DNA from: Alviniconcha marisindica
Taxonomy: Eukaryota > Mollusca > Gastropoda > Provannidae
Direction of reading: 5' to 3'
Assembly (NCBI GenBank): GCA_018857735.1
Contig: JABMCL010001960.1
Location: 62,001-126,000 of the forward strand
Length of the DNA stretch: 64,000 bases
Shown here piece after piece: positions 24,008-34,460 of the stretch (its first letter is position 1; every line of letters begins with the position of its first letter). Made by a program: the position numbers and the translations under genes. The notes beneath the pieces were generated by a model that was not told the DNA's origin, did no database searches, and saw only the letters and a list, made by a program, of their open reading frames with translations.

Positions 24008-24706
24008 CTAAATTTGCTGCACCTGAAGCGTACTCTTTTGATGTTTCAATGTTATTGATATTATCAAGTAGTAGCTTTGCTGCTGTTTGTATACTTCATT
24101 TTTTCCCCCGTCGTTTTCCTTGGCAGATTTAAAAAACCGTTCCAAGATCTTTTCGGCAGTTGACCGGGATGTAACAACATTCCGTTTCCCCCGGATACCA
24201 GTAAGGATGACGTCCTCCCCGAAATGACTTTCGAGCTTCATTCTCACGTATTTCTCTGTGTACGGCCTGTCTCCATTTAAATACTCCTTTAACTTCTCAC
24301 ACAAGGCAGTAATGGTTATTTGTTCGTCATTTTCTGCACAGTATCTAACGACTTGTGTGAAGGCTTCTGCCCAGGCTATGTCTTCCGGTCTGCCTTTTTG
24401 AACACTAGCAGTCTGCAGTTCACTAGAGCGACGGAAGGCTACTGGAATGCTTTTTCTCTCTCTCTCTCTCTCTGAAGTTAATGTTCCACTGGCTATGGTA
24501 CAATGCATCTGCGCACAGTTTCTGCCCATCTGTCCTGTGGCCATCGAGTGAGCATGCTTGTGCAAGTGTTTCCTGATAGTTGACTGTACTAATTTCGTAG
24601 GCAACGTCATTTCCTTTGTATTTTCGGTCATCTTTTTCCCCCGACAGAAAAGACGATTAGTCAGATTTGGACAGTGCTGTGCTCCTGGCTCGGTCGGTGC
24701 CTTCAT
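24008..24706 (-). CDS. Hypothetical protein, 232 codons, unrecognised
   Basis: A complete 232-codon frame starting at 24706. Residues about 103-195 look like a folded domain (ITITALCEKLKEYL, YTEKYVRMKLESHFGEDVIL, NVVTSRSTAEKILERFF), alternating helices with a short strand before NVVT. The middle has an E-R run produced by an embedded (CT)n tract, so the N-terminal third may not be original. Similar short domains occur in repeated invertebrate genes, so it may be a transposon-associated ORF rather than a host gene. It lies inside an SLC5 intron on the opposite strand. No function is proposed. Confidence 0.4.
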   Translation of the reverse strand: MKAPTEPGAQHCPNLTNRLFCRGKKMTENTKEMTLPTKLVQSTIRKHLHKHAHSMATGQMGRNCAQMHCTIASGTLTSERERERKSIPVAFRRSSELQTASVQKGRPEDIAWAEAFTQVVRYCAENDEQITITALCEKLKEYLNGDRPYTEKYVRMKLESHFGEDVILTGIRGKRNVVTSRSTAEKILERFFKSAKENDGGKNEVYKQQQSYYLIISITLKHQKSTLQVQQI

Positions 24707-24768
24707 CTCTCTTTGTCATTCAGTCCCGTTTTATTAGGTTGACATTACAGTAACTGTGACGGTATGAT

Positions 24769-25050
24769 TTGGCACCCTGTCACCACCACTCTACGTGTGT
24801 ACCTCTCTTGGCAAACAGACAAACTGCTTTGGCTTTCCATTCGAAAACGTATAAAGTCGCTTGTATGTGTTTCAGTGCTATAAACGGTTCTGGTCCTGCT
24901 TACCTCTCTGAACTGCTATCTGTCTACACTCCGTCTCGTACACTACGCTCTTTTTCTGACACGCGCATGCTGAAAATCCAACAATACAAACGCAAGACTC
25001 ATGGCTTTCGCACTTTCTCTTACTTTGGACCCCACATTTGGAAAACACGA
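24769..25050 (+). mobile_element. CR1-like LINE C-terminus fragment
   Basis: The frame contains INGSGPAYLSELLSVYTPSR, SDTRMLKIQQYKRKTHGF and FGPHIW, closely matching the end of the CR1-like copy at 28.4 kb. It is truncated at both ends. Confidence 0.8.
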
Positions 25051-25401
25051 CGGAAAAACTTGTCTCAGGGTAAATTTTCTTATTCTTTTTTGTTCGCTCG
25101 TTTTCAGAACCCACCATTTCTCAGATAATTGTTTGCAGGCAAGACACTGACCAATGAACCCCCAAACCAACCATTACTGTCAGTTGCATCATGCATCTTC
25201 TTTCGAAAGGAAGGCTACAAGAATGATAAACTGAAGTCTTCTGGGGGGGAGGGGGGGGAGAGAGAGAGAGAGAGAAAAACTACACTAGCGCAGGTGATTT
25301 TAATAACTATTTTGAGGCGGTAGAGCTACTAGTTAGGTAGAGAGAAGAATGGCTCTAAAACAATGCCTAACTTGAACAAAGACCAAAGGAAACAACAACA
25401 A
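25051..25401. other. No gene
   Basis: Short G-rich and GA repeat at 25240-25275; otherwise no recognisable feature. Confidence 0.4.
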
Positions 25402-25467
25402 AACTTTGATTCTCGTATCCGGCCCTCCTTCTTGGAAGAAGGAGGGCCGGATACGAGAATCAAAGTT
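25402..25467. repeat. Perfect 32-bp inverted repeat (hairpin, 2-nt loop)
   Basis: Arms 25402-25433 and 25436-25467 are exact reverse complements (AACTTTGATTCTCG...CCTTCTT), with only gg between them. The palindrome is nearly uninterrupted and could extrude as a cruciform. Confidence 0.92.
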
Positions 25468-25619
25468 ATTCTCGTCAAGTTGGATGCTGTGAAGATTATG
25501 GAAGTTGGATTATGGAAGAGAAAAATGACACTCTGTGCTTTTAAACAACTTTTATGTTCACACACATAAAGAAAAAAGGGAATCTTTGATTTGTCACGAT
25601 TTTATGCGAGTGATAGTTC

Positions 25620-26613
25620 TTGGAGTTGAGTAGTGTTCACGCGCCCTTACATGCGTTGTTGCATCTGCTCTGCTAATTATTGCAAACTTCGCTTGATTAG
25701 TCTCCTGGTTTGATTAGTTGACGTGATAGCATTGTTCCTCGTGATGTGGCCGTTATCGTGGTACCAGTTTTGTGTGTCACTTCCACTGGAAGTGAGGACA
25801 GTTGGTCTTGTTCTGTTTCTGCAATTCCTGACTCTACTGTCTGTTTTACACTGCTTGCCGCCAGCCGGTCATGTTGAGCCTGTGTTCAGTGACAGTGTGT
25901 TCAGTCGAGCCGTGCGTCGCAACAACTGTGAGCAACACAACACAGAGAAGAAAGTGTTGTTTGCCACCTGTGCCGCCCCTGTCCCCTGCTACACTCGACA
26001 TGACCTTCTGTCTCTGGAAACCGCTGCCGCACCTCCCCCCTTCCTCTCCACCCAGCTGATCGCACGTCTATCATATCTCGGCATTGCGAGAAACGTGCCC
26101 AGAAAGCCACGCCGATCGAGAAGAGGAGGGAAGAGTGAACGGAGGAAGATCAAAGTGATCGTCGGTTTTCGTGATCGACTTCCATCCGATTCTTCCAGCT
26201 GTCCAACCCCCTGTTGTGAGCCTGCCGAGCTTGACTTTTACCATTTCAGTTCAGCTCTCCGGCCTCACTCTGACGAGTGTCAACACACCACTTCCGTACC
26301 ACCTTCCTCTCCACCCAGTGACCGTGACGATCTCTCAGCCTCCTCGCTCAGCGCTCCGCTGCGTCTCCCTCGCAGACAGCTGCTTCACATTCCCCTTAGT
26401 TCTTCCTCAGCCGAAAACACACTCCTTGTCTGCCTCTTCAATGCAAGATCCGTCGGCACTTCCAGGAGGAGGTCCGACATATCCACCTTATTCAGGAAAC
26501 AACATCGACATCATGCTGCTGACGGAGACATGGCTGCGCCCTGCCGGTGACGAGGCCAAGATCGCTGACCTGGCTCCGCCTGAGTACTCGGTCCTCTCCT
26601 TCCCCGCTCTGCA

Positions 26614-26647
<34 letters not shown>

Positions 26648-28715
26648 CCGGGCAAAAGGCGGGGGCTTCGCCTTCGTCATAAGGGACTCTCTTAAGCCGC
26701 ATGTCGCTACCACTTCGTCCTTTCCTGTTCAGCACCCCTGCTTTGAAACCGCTCAGCTGACTAACATACAACAAGCAACTAACCAACTTGTTCTGTATCT
26801 ACCGCCCTCCACCCAGCAAAAAGAACAAATTCTCTGACTCCATGTTTTTCGATCAGTTTTCCGACTTCCTTGAACACTCTGACTCCATTAAATAGAAAGT
26901 AACAAACCTTGTAGATGAAGCCAAACAAGCCTACTACTCTGCTAAGATTCAGTCTAGCACAACCTGTAAACAGCTCTTTCAAAACTTCAACACCATTCTC
27001 AAAAGCAGATCTTCACCTCTTTCTTCAACATTTGACTCTGACGACCTTCTGATTATTTCACTGAGAAAATCTGCACCATCAGAAACAATTTTCTCCTCCA
27101 AACCCAACTGCTTGCCCTGATAACTCTTTCGCTGGAAATCCCTTGCTAACTTTTGAGCCTGTCAGATGAATTTGTCTGAAAAATAATCAACAGTGCATCT
27201 GCCAAGTCTTGTGAACTTGATCCCATTCCCCCCACGCTTCTTTATGAAAACCTTGACATCCTCTTGCCGACCATCACGAACATCATCAACAAATCTCTTA
27301 CCACTGGCATTGTACCACGTGATAGCCGTCGTCAAACCTCTGTTGAAAAAGCCATCATTTGACAAAAATCTTTTGAAAAACTACCGTCCCATTTCTAACC
27401 TTCCATTTCTGTCCAAAATCCTTGAAATAGAAAACAACCTCAGCAATCCCTTTCAGTCAGACTATCGAGCAGGACACAGCACTGAGACCGTTTTGTTACG
27501 TATTGTAAACAATATTCTCTCCGCTCTGGACAATGACAAAATTTCTGTTCTTCTTTTGTTGAATCTTTCTGTGTTTTTTTTCACTATTGACCACCAAATT
27601 CTCCTCTCCCGCCTGAACTCTTTTTGGCATTCAGTCTACTGCACTCCAGTGGTTTCACTCATACTTCTCAGACAGATATCAGTCCACTTCAGTCAATAAC
27701 TCGTCTTCGTCACCATCACAGCTCATGTACGGAGTGCCTCGGGGTTCAGTACTGCGGCCCATTCTCTTAGTCCTGTACGCTACGCCTCTCTCCGATATCA
27801 TAGCTAACCACTCTGTAAACCATCAGCTTTTCGCAGATGACACACAGCTCAGAAATCCGCTCCTCTCAGTGAAGTGACCAACCTCACCAAGAACTCAATG
27901 CATGCACAGACGACATGAAAACATGGATGACGGAAAATCAGCTGAAAGTGAACGACGACAAAACAGAAGCTCTTCTCTTTCCCTTTTCGTCTTCCTTGAA
28001 ACCTTCAACCGTCTCACTCCCTGACTCGATTACTCTTGGCTCTCATAACATCCCCTTCTCTGATTCTGCCGGGAACCTTGGATTCATTCCTGACTCAAAA
28101 CTGTCCATGAAAATGGACGTCATAAAAATTTGCCAAACTGCTTATTTCGAGCTTAAACGCATTAGTTCAATCCGCAGGTTTCTCGCTGAAGACGCAACCA
28201 AGACTTGTTACTTCCTATATCCTCTCATGGCTTGACTACTGCAGCTGTCTCCTCATGGGTACACCTAATTCTGTCATCCAACCTCTACAGAAAATTCAGA
28301 ACTTTGCTGCAAGGCTTGTTCTCTTGGCACCCCGTCACCACCACTCAACACCTCTCCTGGAAAAACTGCACTGACTTCCCATTTCAGAACGTATTAAGTA
28401 TAAAGTCACTTGTATGTGTGTCAGTGCTATAAATGGTTCTGGTCCTGCTTACCTCTCTGAACTGCTGCATGTCTACACTCCGTCTCGTACACCGACGCTC
28501 TTCTTCCGACACCCGCATGCTGGAAATCCAACAATACAAACGCAAGACTTACGGCTTCCACACTTTCTCTTGCTTTGGACCCGACATTTGGAATTCACTC
28601 CCACAAGACGTTAGACACTGCTCAACCCTGTCATCTTTTAAAGCCAAACTGAAAACCTTCCTCTTCTCACAGTATTTCCATCCTTACTAATATCAGTACC
28701 CAGTTTCTGCTACAT

Positions 28716-28784
<69 letters not shown>

Positions 28785-28950
28785 TAGTGCGTTTTTGTTG
28801 TGTTTAAAAAAAAAATACTTTATGTATATTGTTTTGGTAGGACTATGCTCTACATGTGTGTAGAATATCATATTTAGGTTAATATGTATCATGTGAGCGC
28901 TCAGGGCGTTGATGAGCGCATGGTAAATGGACATTATTATTACAGTACTC
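25620..28950 (+). mobile_element. CR1-like LINE, copy 1 (near full length, internally deleted)
   Basis: The 5' part reads through a basic linker (PRRSRRGGKSERRKIK) into the endonuclease (CLFNARSV, LLTETWLRPAGDE). A G33 tract at 26614-26646 interrupts it. A deletion at about 26885 removes roughly 545 bp kept in copy 2 (40483-41030). RT motifs follow: KKPSFDKNLLKNYRPIS, AGHSTETVLLRIVN and LFADDTQL (about 27830-27855). The C-terminus INGSGPAYLSELL..FGPDIWNSLPQDVR ends near 28690. The tail has (GT)n and gcgctcagggcgttgatgagc, then (ATT)n. Multiple stops and frameshifts make it inactive. Confidence 0.88.
26614..26646. repeat. G33 homopolymer inside CR1-like copy 1
   Basis: Copy 2 has about six G at the same place (near 40240). 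Confidence 0.95.
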
Positions 28951-29419
28951 AAAAGCAAACAAGAATAATGGCGTCTTTTGCTAGCCATACTGAAGCGTAA
29001 ACAAGCGTACAGGCACATTATTTTCAGGTCATGACGCGCTGACTCAGTCAAGGCCGCGCGTGCAGTGCGTGCAGCGCGGAATGGTGCTATGACTGGCGAA
29101 AGTTGCCAACCTTGCAATCTTACCAGCGTAAATAAACTTTGATTTGATTTTAAAGTGCCTCGCGACGCTTACTTTTTTCTACTTTTTGTATGTTTTATTT
29201 TTATGTTTTTCTCTGCTCGATGCACTAGGTTTAATTACTTTTGCGTTTATTTCTTAGGAGATTCTGTCCCCGCTTACGCAACACCGCCTGCCGATGAAGG
29301 GGAAGCCCCGTCCTGCACGTGCAGCTCGCTCTGTTGAGACAGCCACACTGACGGGACTGTCCCTGTCGTGTTCAGGCAGCTCGTCACGTGGTGGTTGTGT
29401 GCACGCAGTTTTGGGGTCA
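28951..29419. other. No recognised gene
   Basis: Intron sequence after the CR1-like tail; no domain or clear repeat seen. Confidence 0.4.
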
Positions 29420-29523
29420 GGGGCCTTAACTATGAATCGGGACTACGGTAGGCCAAGCCTAAACTCAAAGTCTCGGACTCTAAAGTCAGGAACTTTGGTC
29501 TAGGCCTGGCCTACCGTAGTCCT
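29420..29523. mobile_element. Short foldback element related to the one at 30641
   Basis: The left end GGGGCCTTAACTATGAATCG is identical to the ends of the larger foldback. The right arm is the complementary ggcctggcctaccgtagtcc. The centre has actcaaagtctcggactcta. Only about 100 bp remains. Confidence 0.75.
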
Positions 29524-30110
29524 GAACACACTGCGTCACACGCGGTGGGTGATTCCGGTGTTAGGATACCCCTTCCGACACTTCCGCGCGTAGCAGCTGT
29601 GTGATGTCTGTTTGGGTCTGTTCCTGCAGGGGGTCATCTTCGGTAACTGCTGCTTGCTTGCCGTGGTGTGCTTGCCGTGGTGCTGTGGCGTCACTGTTGC
29701 CCGGGGCGTTGCTCTCTTGCTGTGCGTCGTCGCGGTCTGCGTGGTCTGCCTTCCACACAGGCCTCCTCTGGGTCTGCTGTTACGTCATTTTCATGGTCGT
29801 TATCTGTGTGGAGTCTGCAGGAGTCCGGCATCATTCGGTTGTTGTCCGCTGTGTCACAGTCCTGCTAGTTGGCTGTTGGTGGTACCTCGAAGTTTGCGTG
29901 GTCCTATGTATGATCGATCGACTGGGTGCTGCCGTTGATATTGTAACGAAAGTCCTCATCTCCCCAGTCAGTGTAGCGCTGATAGTCCTGTCACGCTTCC
30001 CCACCCGTAAGGGGCACACAGAGAGAGAGTCCTGCTCCCTTCATAAAGAGCCCGTTGGGTGCATCAGTTCCCACCGCCACCAGTTCCCGCCACCCGGGCC
30101 AAATCCGTAT
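29524..30110. other. Unassigned GC-rich stretch
   Basis: Open frames exist on both strands (180 codons +, 65 codons -) but neither matches a family I know. Composition differs from neighbouring intron sequence. Confidence 0.35.
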
Positions 30111-30640
30111 TTTGAAAATGCCACCTTGCCGTCTACCATTTAAAGCTTATAAAATGTTGTTGCATCTGCATGAACAAAACAAGAGAACATGGGCATCCTC
30201 TGTTTGCTATGCGTTGTACAAGTATGAGTTTGGTGATGTTTCGGTAAATCAGGGCGTTGGAGACGAAAACGGGCATTCCTAAAGGAATTCAAGGAATTGC
30301 TATACAAACAAGAATGGAACAACAGTTTAAGAACCAAAGAACATTTTGCCATCTACAGTACTTTCAAGTCGTCCTTATCCCTTGCACTGTACCTGAATGA
30401 ACTAAAACACATTAAAACGAGAAACTTCTTGACTCGGTGTGTTGCCACTAAGGACACACAAACTACGCTATCGTTACACCTGGGGCCTTAACTATGAATC
30501 GGGCCTAAAGCGGTAGGCCGGCCTAAATCTCAAGGCTATTGACAATGTCCACAAAATGGTAACCATGGACCGGGACTACACCTAAGTCCGGGCCGAACCT
30601 CGGGTCTAAACAGCCGATATTTAGGCTAGCGATTTCGCTG

Positions 30641-31380
30641 GGGCCTTAACTATGAATCGGGACTACGGTAGGCCAGGCCTAAACCAAAGTCCCTGACTTT
30701 AGAGTCCGAGACTTTGAGTTAGGCAAAGTTCGTATACATGGACGCGGGCAATGGTCGAGACAACAGAGTCTCTGACTTCGCGCTGATAAGAAAGTGGTCA
30801 TCACACGCACCATCGCTTGTACTAACTTTAGACGGGGCAATCCCATCTGGGCATGCGCACCGACACGATTTGTTCACTTCCCTGCGACGTATTTCGCACG
30901 CGCAAACATCGGTAAACATAAACACTAGGTGAAGGCATGCCTGGCAGGCCCCGATTCTGGATGTGATTCGCCTTGTTTTACTTCTGCAACACCCAAGCGA
31001 ATAATGACCTCGTCGAGATCGCTTGGGTGTTGCAGAAGTAAAACATGGCAAATCACATCTAGAATCGGGGCCTGCCAGGTATGCCTTCACCTAATGTTTA
31101 TGTTTACCGATGTTTGCGTGTGCGAAATACTTCGCCGCAGGGAAGTGAACGAATCGTGTTGGTGCGCATGCCCAGATGGGATTGCCCCGTCTAAAGTTAG
31201 CACAAGCGATGACGCGTGTGATGACCATTTTCTTATCAGCGCGAAGTCAGAGACCATTGTCTCGACCATTGTCCGCGTCCATGTATACGAACTTTGCCTA
31301 ACTCAAAGTCTCGGACTCTAAAGTCAGGGACTTTGGTTTAGGCCTGGCCTACCGTAGTCCCGATTCATAGTTAAGGCCCC
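30641..31380. mobile_element. Long foldback element, arms of about 360 bp
   Basis: 30641-31000 and 31019-31380 are near-perfect reverse complements, with an 18-bp centre (ataatgacctcgtcgaga). Ends are GGGCCTTAACTATGAATCGG and its complement. The mirrored frames in both arms are a consequence of the palindrome. It is nested inside the 30483-32153 element. Confidence 0.88.
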
Positions 31381-31681
31381 AGAGGCTTCTCTCTCTTTTG
31401 AATTTTTCTTTTTCTTTCTTTTTTTCTTTCGTTTACTTCGTCAAGTTCGTCGGCCAAAGCTCTTTCATTTTGGAGGGAAGAAAGGTCGCACTCGCCGAGC
31501 GACGCAGGCATAATGACTGATTAATGTGATCGTACGATTAATGTTTGCAAATTATTATGAGAGCAAGTTTGCTTGACGTCTTAAATTATCACTTGATTTA
31601 TTTTCTTGTTATTTAAATTCATCTGCACACCGTAGGCTGCCTGATTTCACAGCGTCCACTCGCCTTTCTGACAAGTTCAAA

Positions 31682-31921
31682 ATGGCCGACGCAGCAGACG
31701 ATGCTACGGTTACTCGATTCAGTAAATGCCAAGAAGAATACTCCATCGAAGATGTCGAGAGATTAGCGTTTTTACGAATAATGACCTCGTCGAGATCGCT
31801 TGGGTGTTGCAGAAGTAAAACATGGCGAATCACATCCAGAAATGGGGCCTGCCAGGCATGCCTTCACCTAGTGTTTATGTTTACCGATGTTTGCGGTGCG
31901 AAATACGTCGGAGGGGAGTGA
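31682..31921 (+). pseudogene. Short ORF in the foldback element, possible transposon ORF start
   Basis: ATG in good context opens MADAADDATVTRFSKCQEEY followed by SIEDVERLAFL, and then runs into the foldback arm sequence. The first 34 residues look like a genuine acidic N-terminus and not like repeat translation. It may be the remnant first exon of the element's gene or captured host sequence. Family unknown. Confidence 0.35.
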
Positions 31922-32380
31922 ACGAAGTGTGTCGGTGCGCATGCCCAGATGGGATTGCCCGTCTAAAGTTAGCACAAGCGATGACGCGTGTGATGACCAC
32001 TTTCTTATCAGCGCGAAGTCAGAGACTCTGTTGTCTCGACCATTGTCCGCGTCCATGTATACGAACTTTGCCTAACTCAAAGTCTCGGACTCTAAAGTCA
32101 GGGACTTTGGTTTAGGCCTGGCCTACCGTAGTCCCGATTCATAGTTAAGGCCCCTGTTGACTATTATTGCCCTGTTTGTAAAAGCGACGTAGAAACTGAA
32201 GTCCACTTCATTCTCGTCTGTCCGAAATACGCAGAAATTAGAGAACAGTACATACCTAAGAAATACTTCACTAGCCCTTCCAGCTTCACGTTAGCGCTCC
32301 TGCTTGCTACAGCAGGTGGCGCTCTAACCACTCTTTTTTTACATCTTGCTATTTATATCATGAAAACGTTTACCATTTGA

Positions 32381-32543
32381 AATGCTTAAATAAGCCCTAC
32401 AGCTCATTACCTTATGTACATGTATACATATGCTTTTTGTATGCATATCATGTTTGTACACAAGTAGGATTCACTTTCTAGACTCTGATAATTATGTGCA
32501 AACTCCCTTAAAATCTACCAAGGCCTATCAAGAAAACGTTCAG

Positions 32544-32608
<65 letters not shown>

Positions 32609-33165
32609 CTTTTCTTTTCTTTCCAGTACCGGTGTTGAATTGATCAGATATGTTCTGCTGCCTTATTTACAGGTTGTATGCTCATAATGTATAACTGAGT
32701 GATGTATGCATGTGTACATCTGGTGCTGTGAACACGCTATGTTTTGTTTGGAAAATCTGATGTATCAAATCTCACTCACTCACTCATGCCTGTATGTATA
32801 TAAATTATGCCTGTAATTTTATATTTACGCATCAGTAGCTACGCAAGGACTAGTTGTTAGACGGGTTTTTGACTGAACCTAAACTACAGTCCTTGTAAAA
32901 TAAAGTTTTAGAGTTCGAGTTCCAGTTCTCTGTCTCTCTCAGAGAGACTGAGGTTTTCGAGTGATTACCATTACAATGACTGGTCATTTGAGACCTGTTT
33001 TATACACCCATACAACTCCGCCCAGTCCTTCCGACTGCCTTCTGACCCACCCCCTCCCCCCGTTTTTTGTTTTGTTTGTTTGTTTGTTTTTGTTTTGTGT
33101 GGAAATTCTCACGTATAACGTTTCAATCACTCATTCATGCCTATATGTATATAAATAATTCCTGT
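32381..33165. other. Simple repeats and unassigned sequence
   Basis: (CT)n at 32548-32603; otherwise AT-rich with no gene. A TGTTTGTTTG stretch lies near 33068-33090. Confidence 0.5.
32548..32603. repeat. (CT)n microsatellite
   Basis: Pure CT repeat. Confidence 0.95.
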
Positions 33166-33169
33166 AATT

Positions 33170-33855
33170 TGATATATTTATATAGCGCTATTCTCCGCTC
33201 TCGAGCAAACTCACTGCGCTTGCGTGTGATTCTACATAAGTCACTAGCTTTTTATAGAGCGTTTTTGAATATCCACTCAAATGGTGTACTTACAGCACTG
33301 ACATTGATTGATTGATTGATTGATGATCGCTTATATAGCGATATTCTCCGCTCTCTTGAGCAGACTCACTGCGCTCGCATGTGGTTCTACATGAGTGACT
33401 AGCTTTATAGCGCATTTGTTTTTTGAATATTCACCGAAGTGGTGTACTTACAGCGCTGGCATGGCTGGTGCCACATGAAACTGCAGCCGTCTCGGCGCAA
33501 GACCTGTGTACAGCACCATGTCACTTCATGCAAAGCCACATACGTAAGGTGTATGCGTGTTTAGCTGTAACCTGCCACCTGCACTTTTGGCAGAATGACC
33601 GGGATCTTTTACGTGCTACTGCGGTAACACGGGGTGGAACGGATACCGAAATAAGAGTCAGCACAGAAAGTCGACTCTGGAGAAGAAAATTCTCCCGCCG
33701 CTCCAGCACGGATTCGAAACCGCGACCTTTCAATCACGAGTCTGGCGCTCTAACCACTGAGCTATCCCCGCCCCCGCTGGTACCACATGAAACTGCTGCC
33801 ATCTCGGGGCATTCTGTGTACACCATGTCACTTCATGCAAAGCCACATATGTGAT
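33170..33855 (-). mobile_element. Cluster of tRNA-headed SINE copies (minus strand)
   Basis: A truncated copy (33170-33300) adjoins a full one (33322-33776) and a third partial (33777-33852). On the minus strand the full copy begins with an A-box-like TAGCTCAGTGGTTAGAGCGC and a B-box-like GGTTTCGAATCC, followed by a body of about 400 bp and a tail with atcaatcaatcaatcaat. The shared body contains TATAGCGCTATTCTCCGCTC near the tail. Confidence 0.85.
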
Positions 33856-34460
33856 CTGAGTAACTCAACTTTAGCTTTCGTGAATAGCTCGCTGCTTCGG
33901 GTATACTGGTAAATAATATTGATGTGATTATGAATTAACCGTATGGTTGACTGTACTGATACGTAGCTCTGCTTACAAACTGAAAATGGAATAATTATGT
34001 TCTGCTCTGCTTTTACTATTCCTCAGAACTAAACATAGTGTCACCTTTCGCCTGATTCTGAAACCTCTTCCTATTTTCCTTACAGAGGGTATTCCAGAAC
34101 ATGTAGGCCTAGCGTTGGAAAGACAAAGTAGGATTTGTGGCATGGAGACAGCATCCTGACGCTATTAGAATGTTTTCATTAGTCAGCAGTTAAAATGTGA
34201 ACCATTACCAGACCGTTAGTGATGACTGTATATGCCTCTGGTTCACCAGCACCTGCGTTTATGACCACTCAAAATTCCGTTTGAGGCCGAATTGTTCTCT
34301 TGGCGCCAGTGCGCGCAGTAAAACCAGATGTGCATTGTGTGCCAGTAGATTTTGCGTATAATGTTGATGTGGCTTTTGTGTTGGTTTTGTATTTTGTTTG
34401 TTTCTTTGTCACATGGACGCAAGTTTGCATATTACGTTTGCATACATTTTCTTGTGTAAG
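33856..34460. other. Intron, no recognised feature
   Basis: No repeat or gene seen before SLC5 exon f. Confidence 0.4.

Larger units (their letters stand above)
30483..32153. mobile_element. Outer foldback-type DNA element with 3-bp target duplication CTG
   Basis: The termini GGGCCTTAAC...GTTAAGGCCC are inverted and flanked by CTG at 30480-30482 and 32154-32156. The left end carries a diverged arm (GAATCGGGCCTAAAGCGGTA), the right end a complete arm (31777-32153). Between them sits the younger element 30641-31380 and about 400 bp of other sequence, including the open frame at 31682. No transposase is visible, so it is non-autonomous. Confidence 0.7.
30113..32380 (+). mobile_element. LINE 3' end interrupted by a foldback element (30483-32153)
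   Basis: The left part (30113-30482) reads LPFKAYKMLLHLHEQNKRTW, YKYEFGDVSVNQGVG and STFKSSLSLALYLNELKHI across one frameshift. The right part (from 32154) continues VDYYCPVCKSDVETEVHFIL and VCPKYAEIREQYI, the cysteine-containing end typical of this LINE type. The same domain order occurs at 8.5-9.2 kb. The two parts are contiguous once the insertion and one copy of CTG are ignored. Confidence 0.8.

Noticed and set aside
25723..25900. Hydrophobic N-terminus looking like a signal peptide
   Set aside because: It is 5' sequence of the CR1-like LINE, repeated almost exactly at 39399.
29601..30143. 180-codon ORF as a gene
   Set aside because: GC-rich stretch open on both strands; no domain, no splice or promoter context.
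30719..31321. Mirror-image ORFs on both strands (123 and 130 codons)
   Set aside because: They are the same sequence read in the two arms of a palindromic element.
33706..33776. Functional tRNA gene on the minus strand
   Set aside because: A- and B-boxes are present but the anticodon stem does not pair well and the sequence continues as a SINE body present in several copies.
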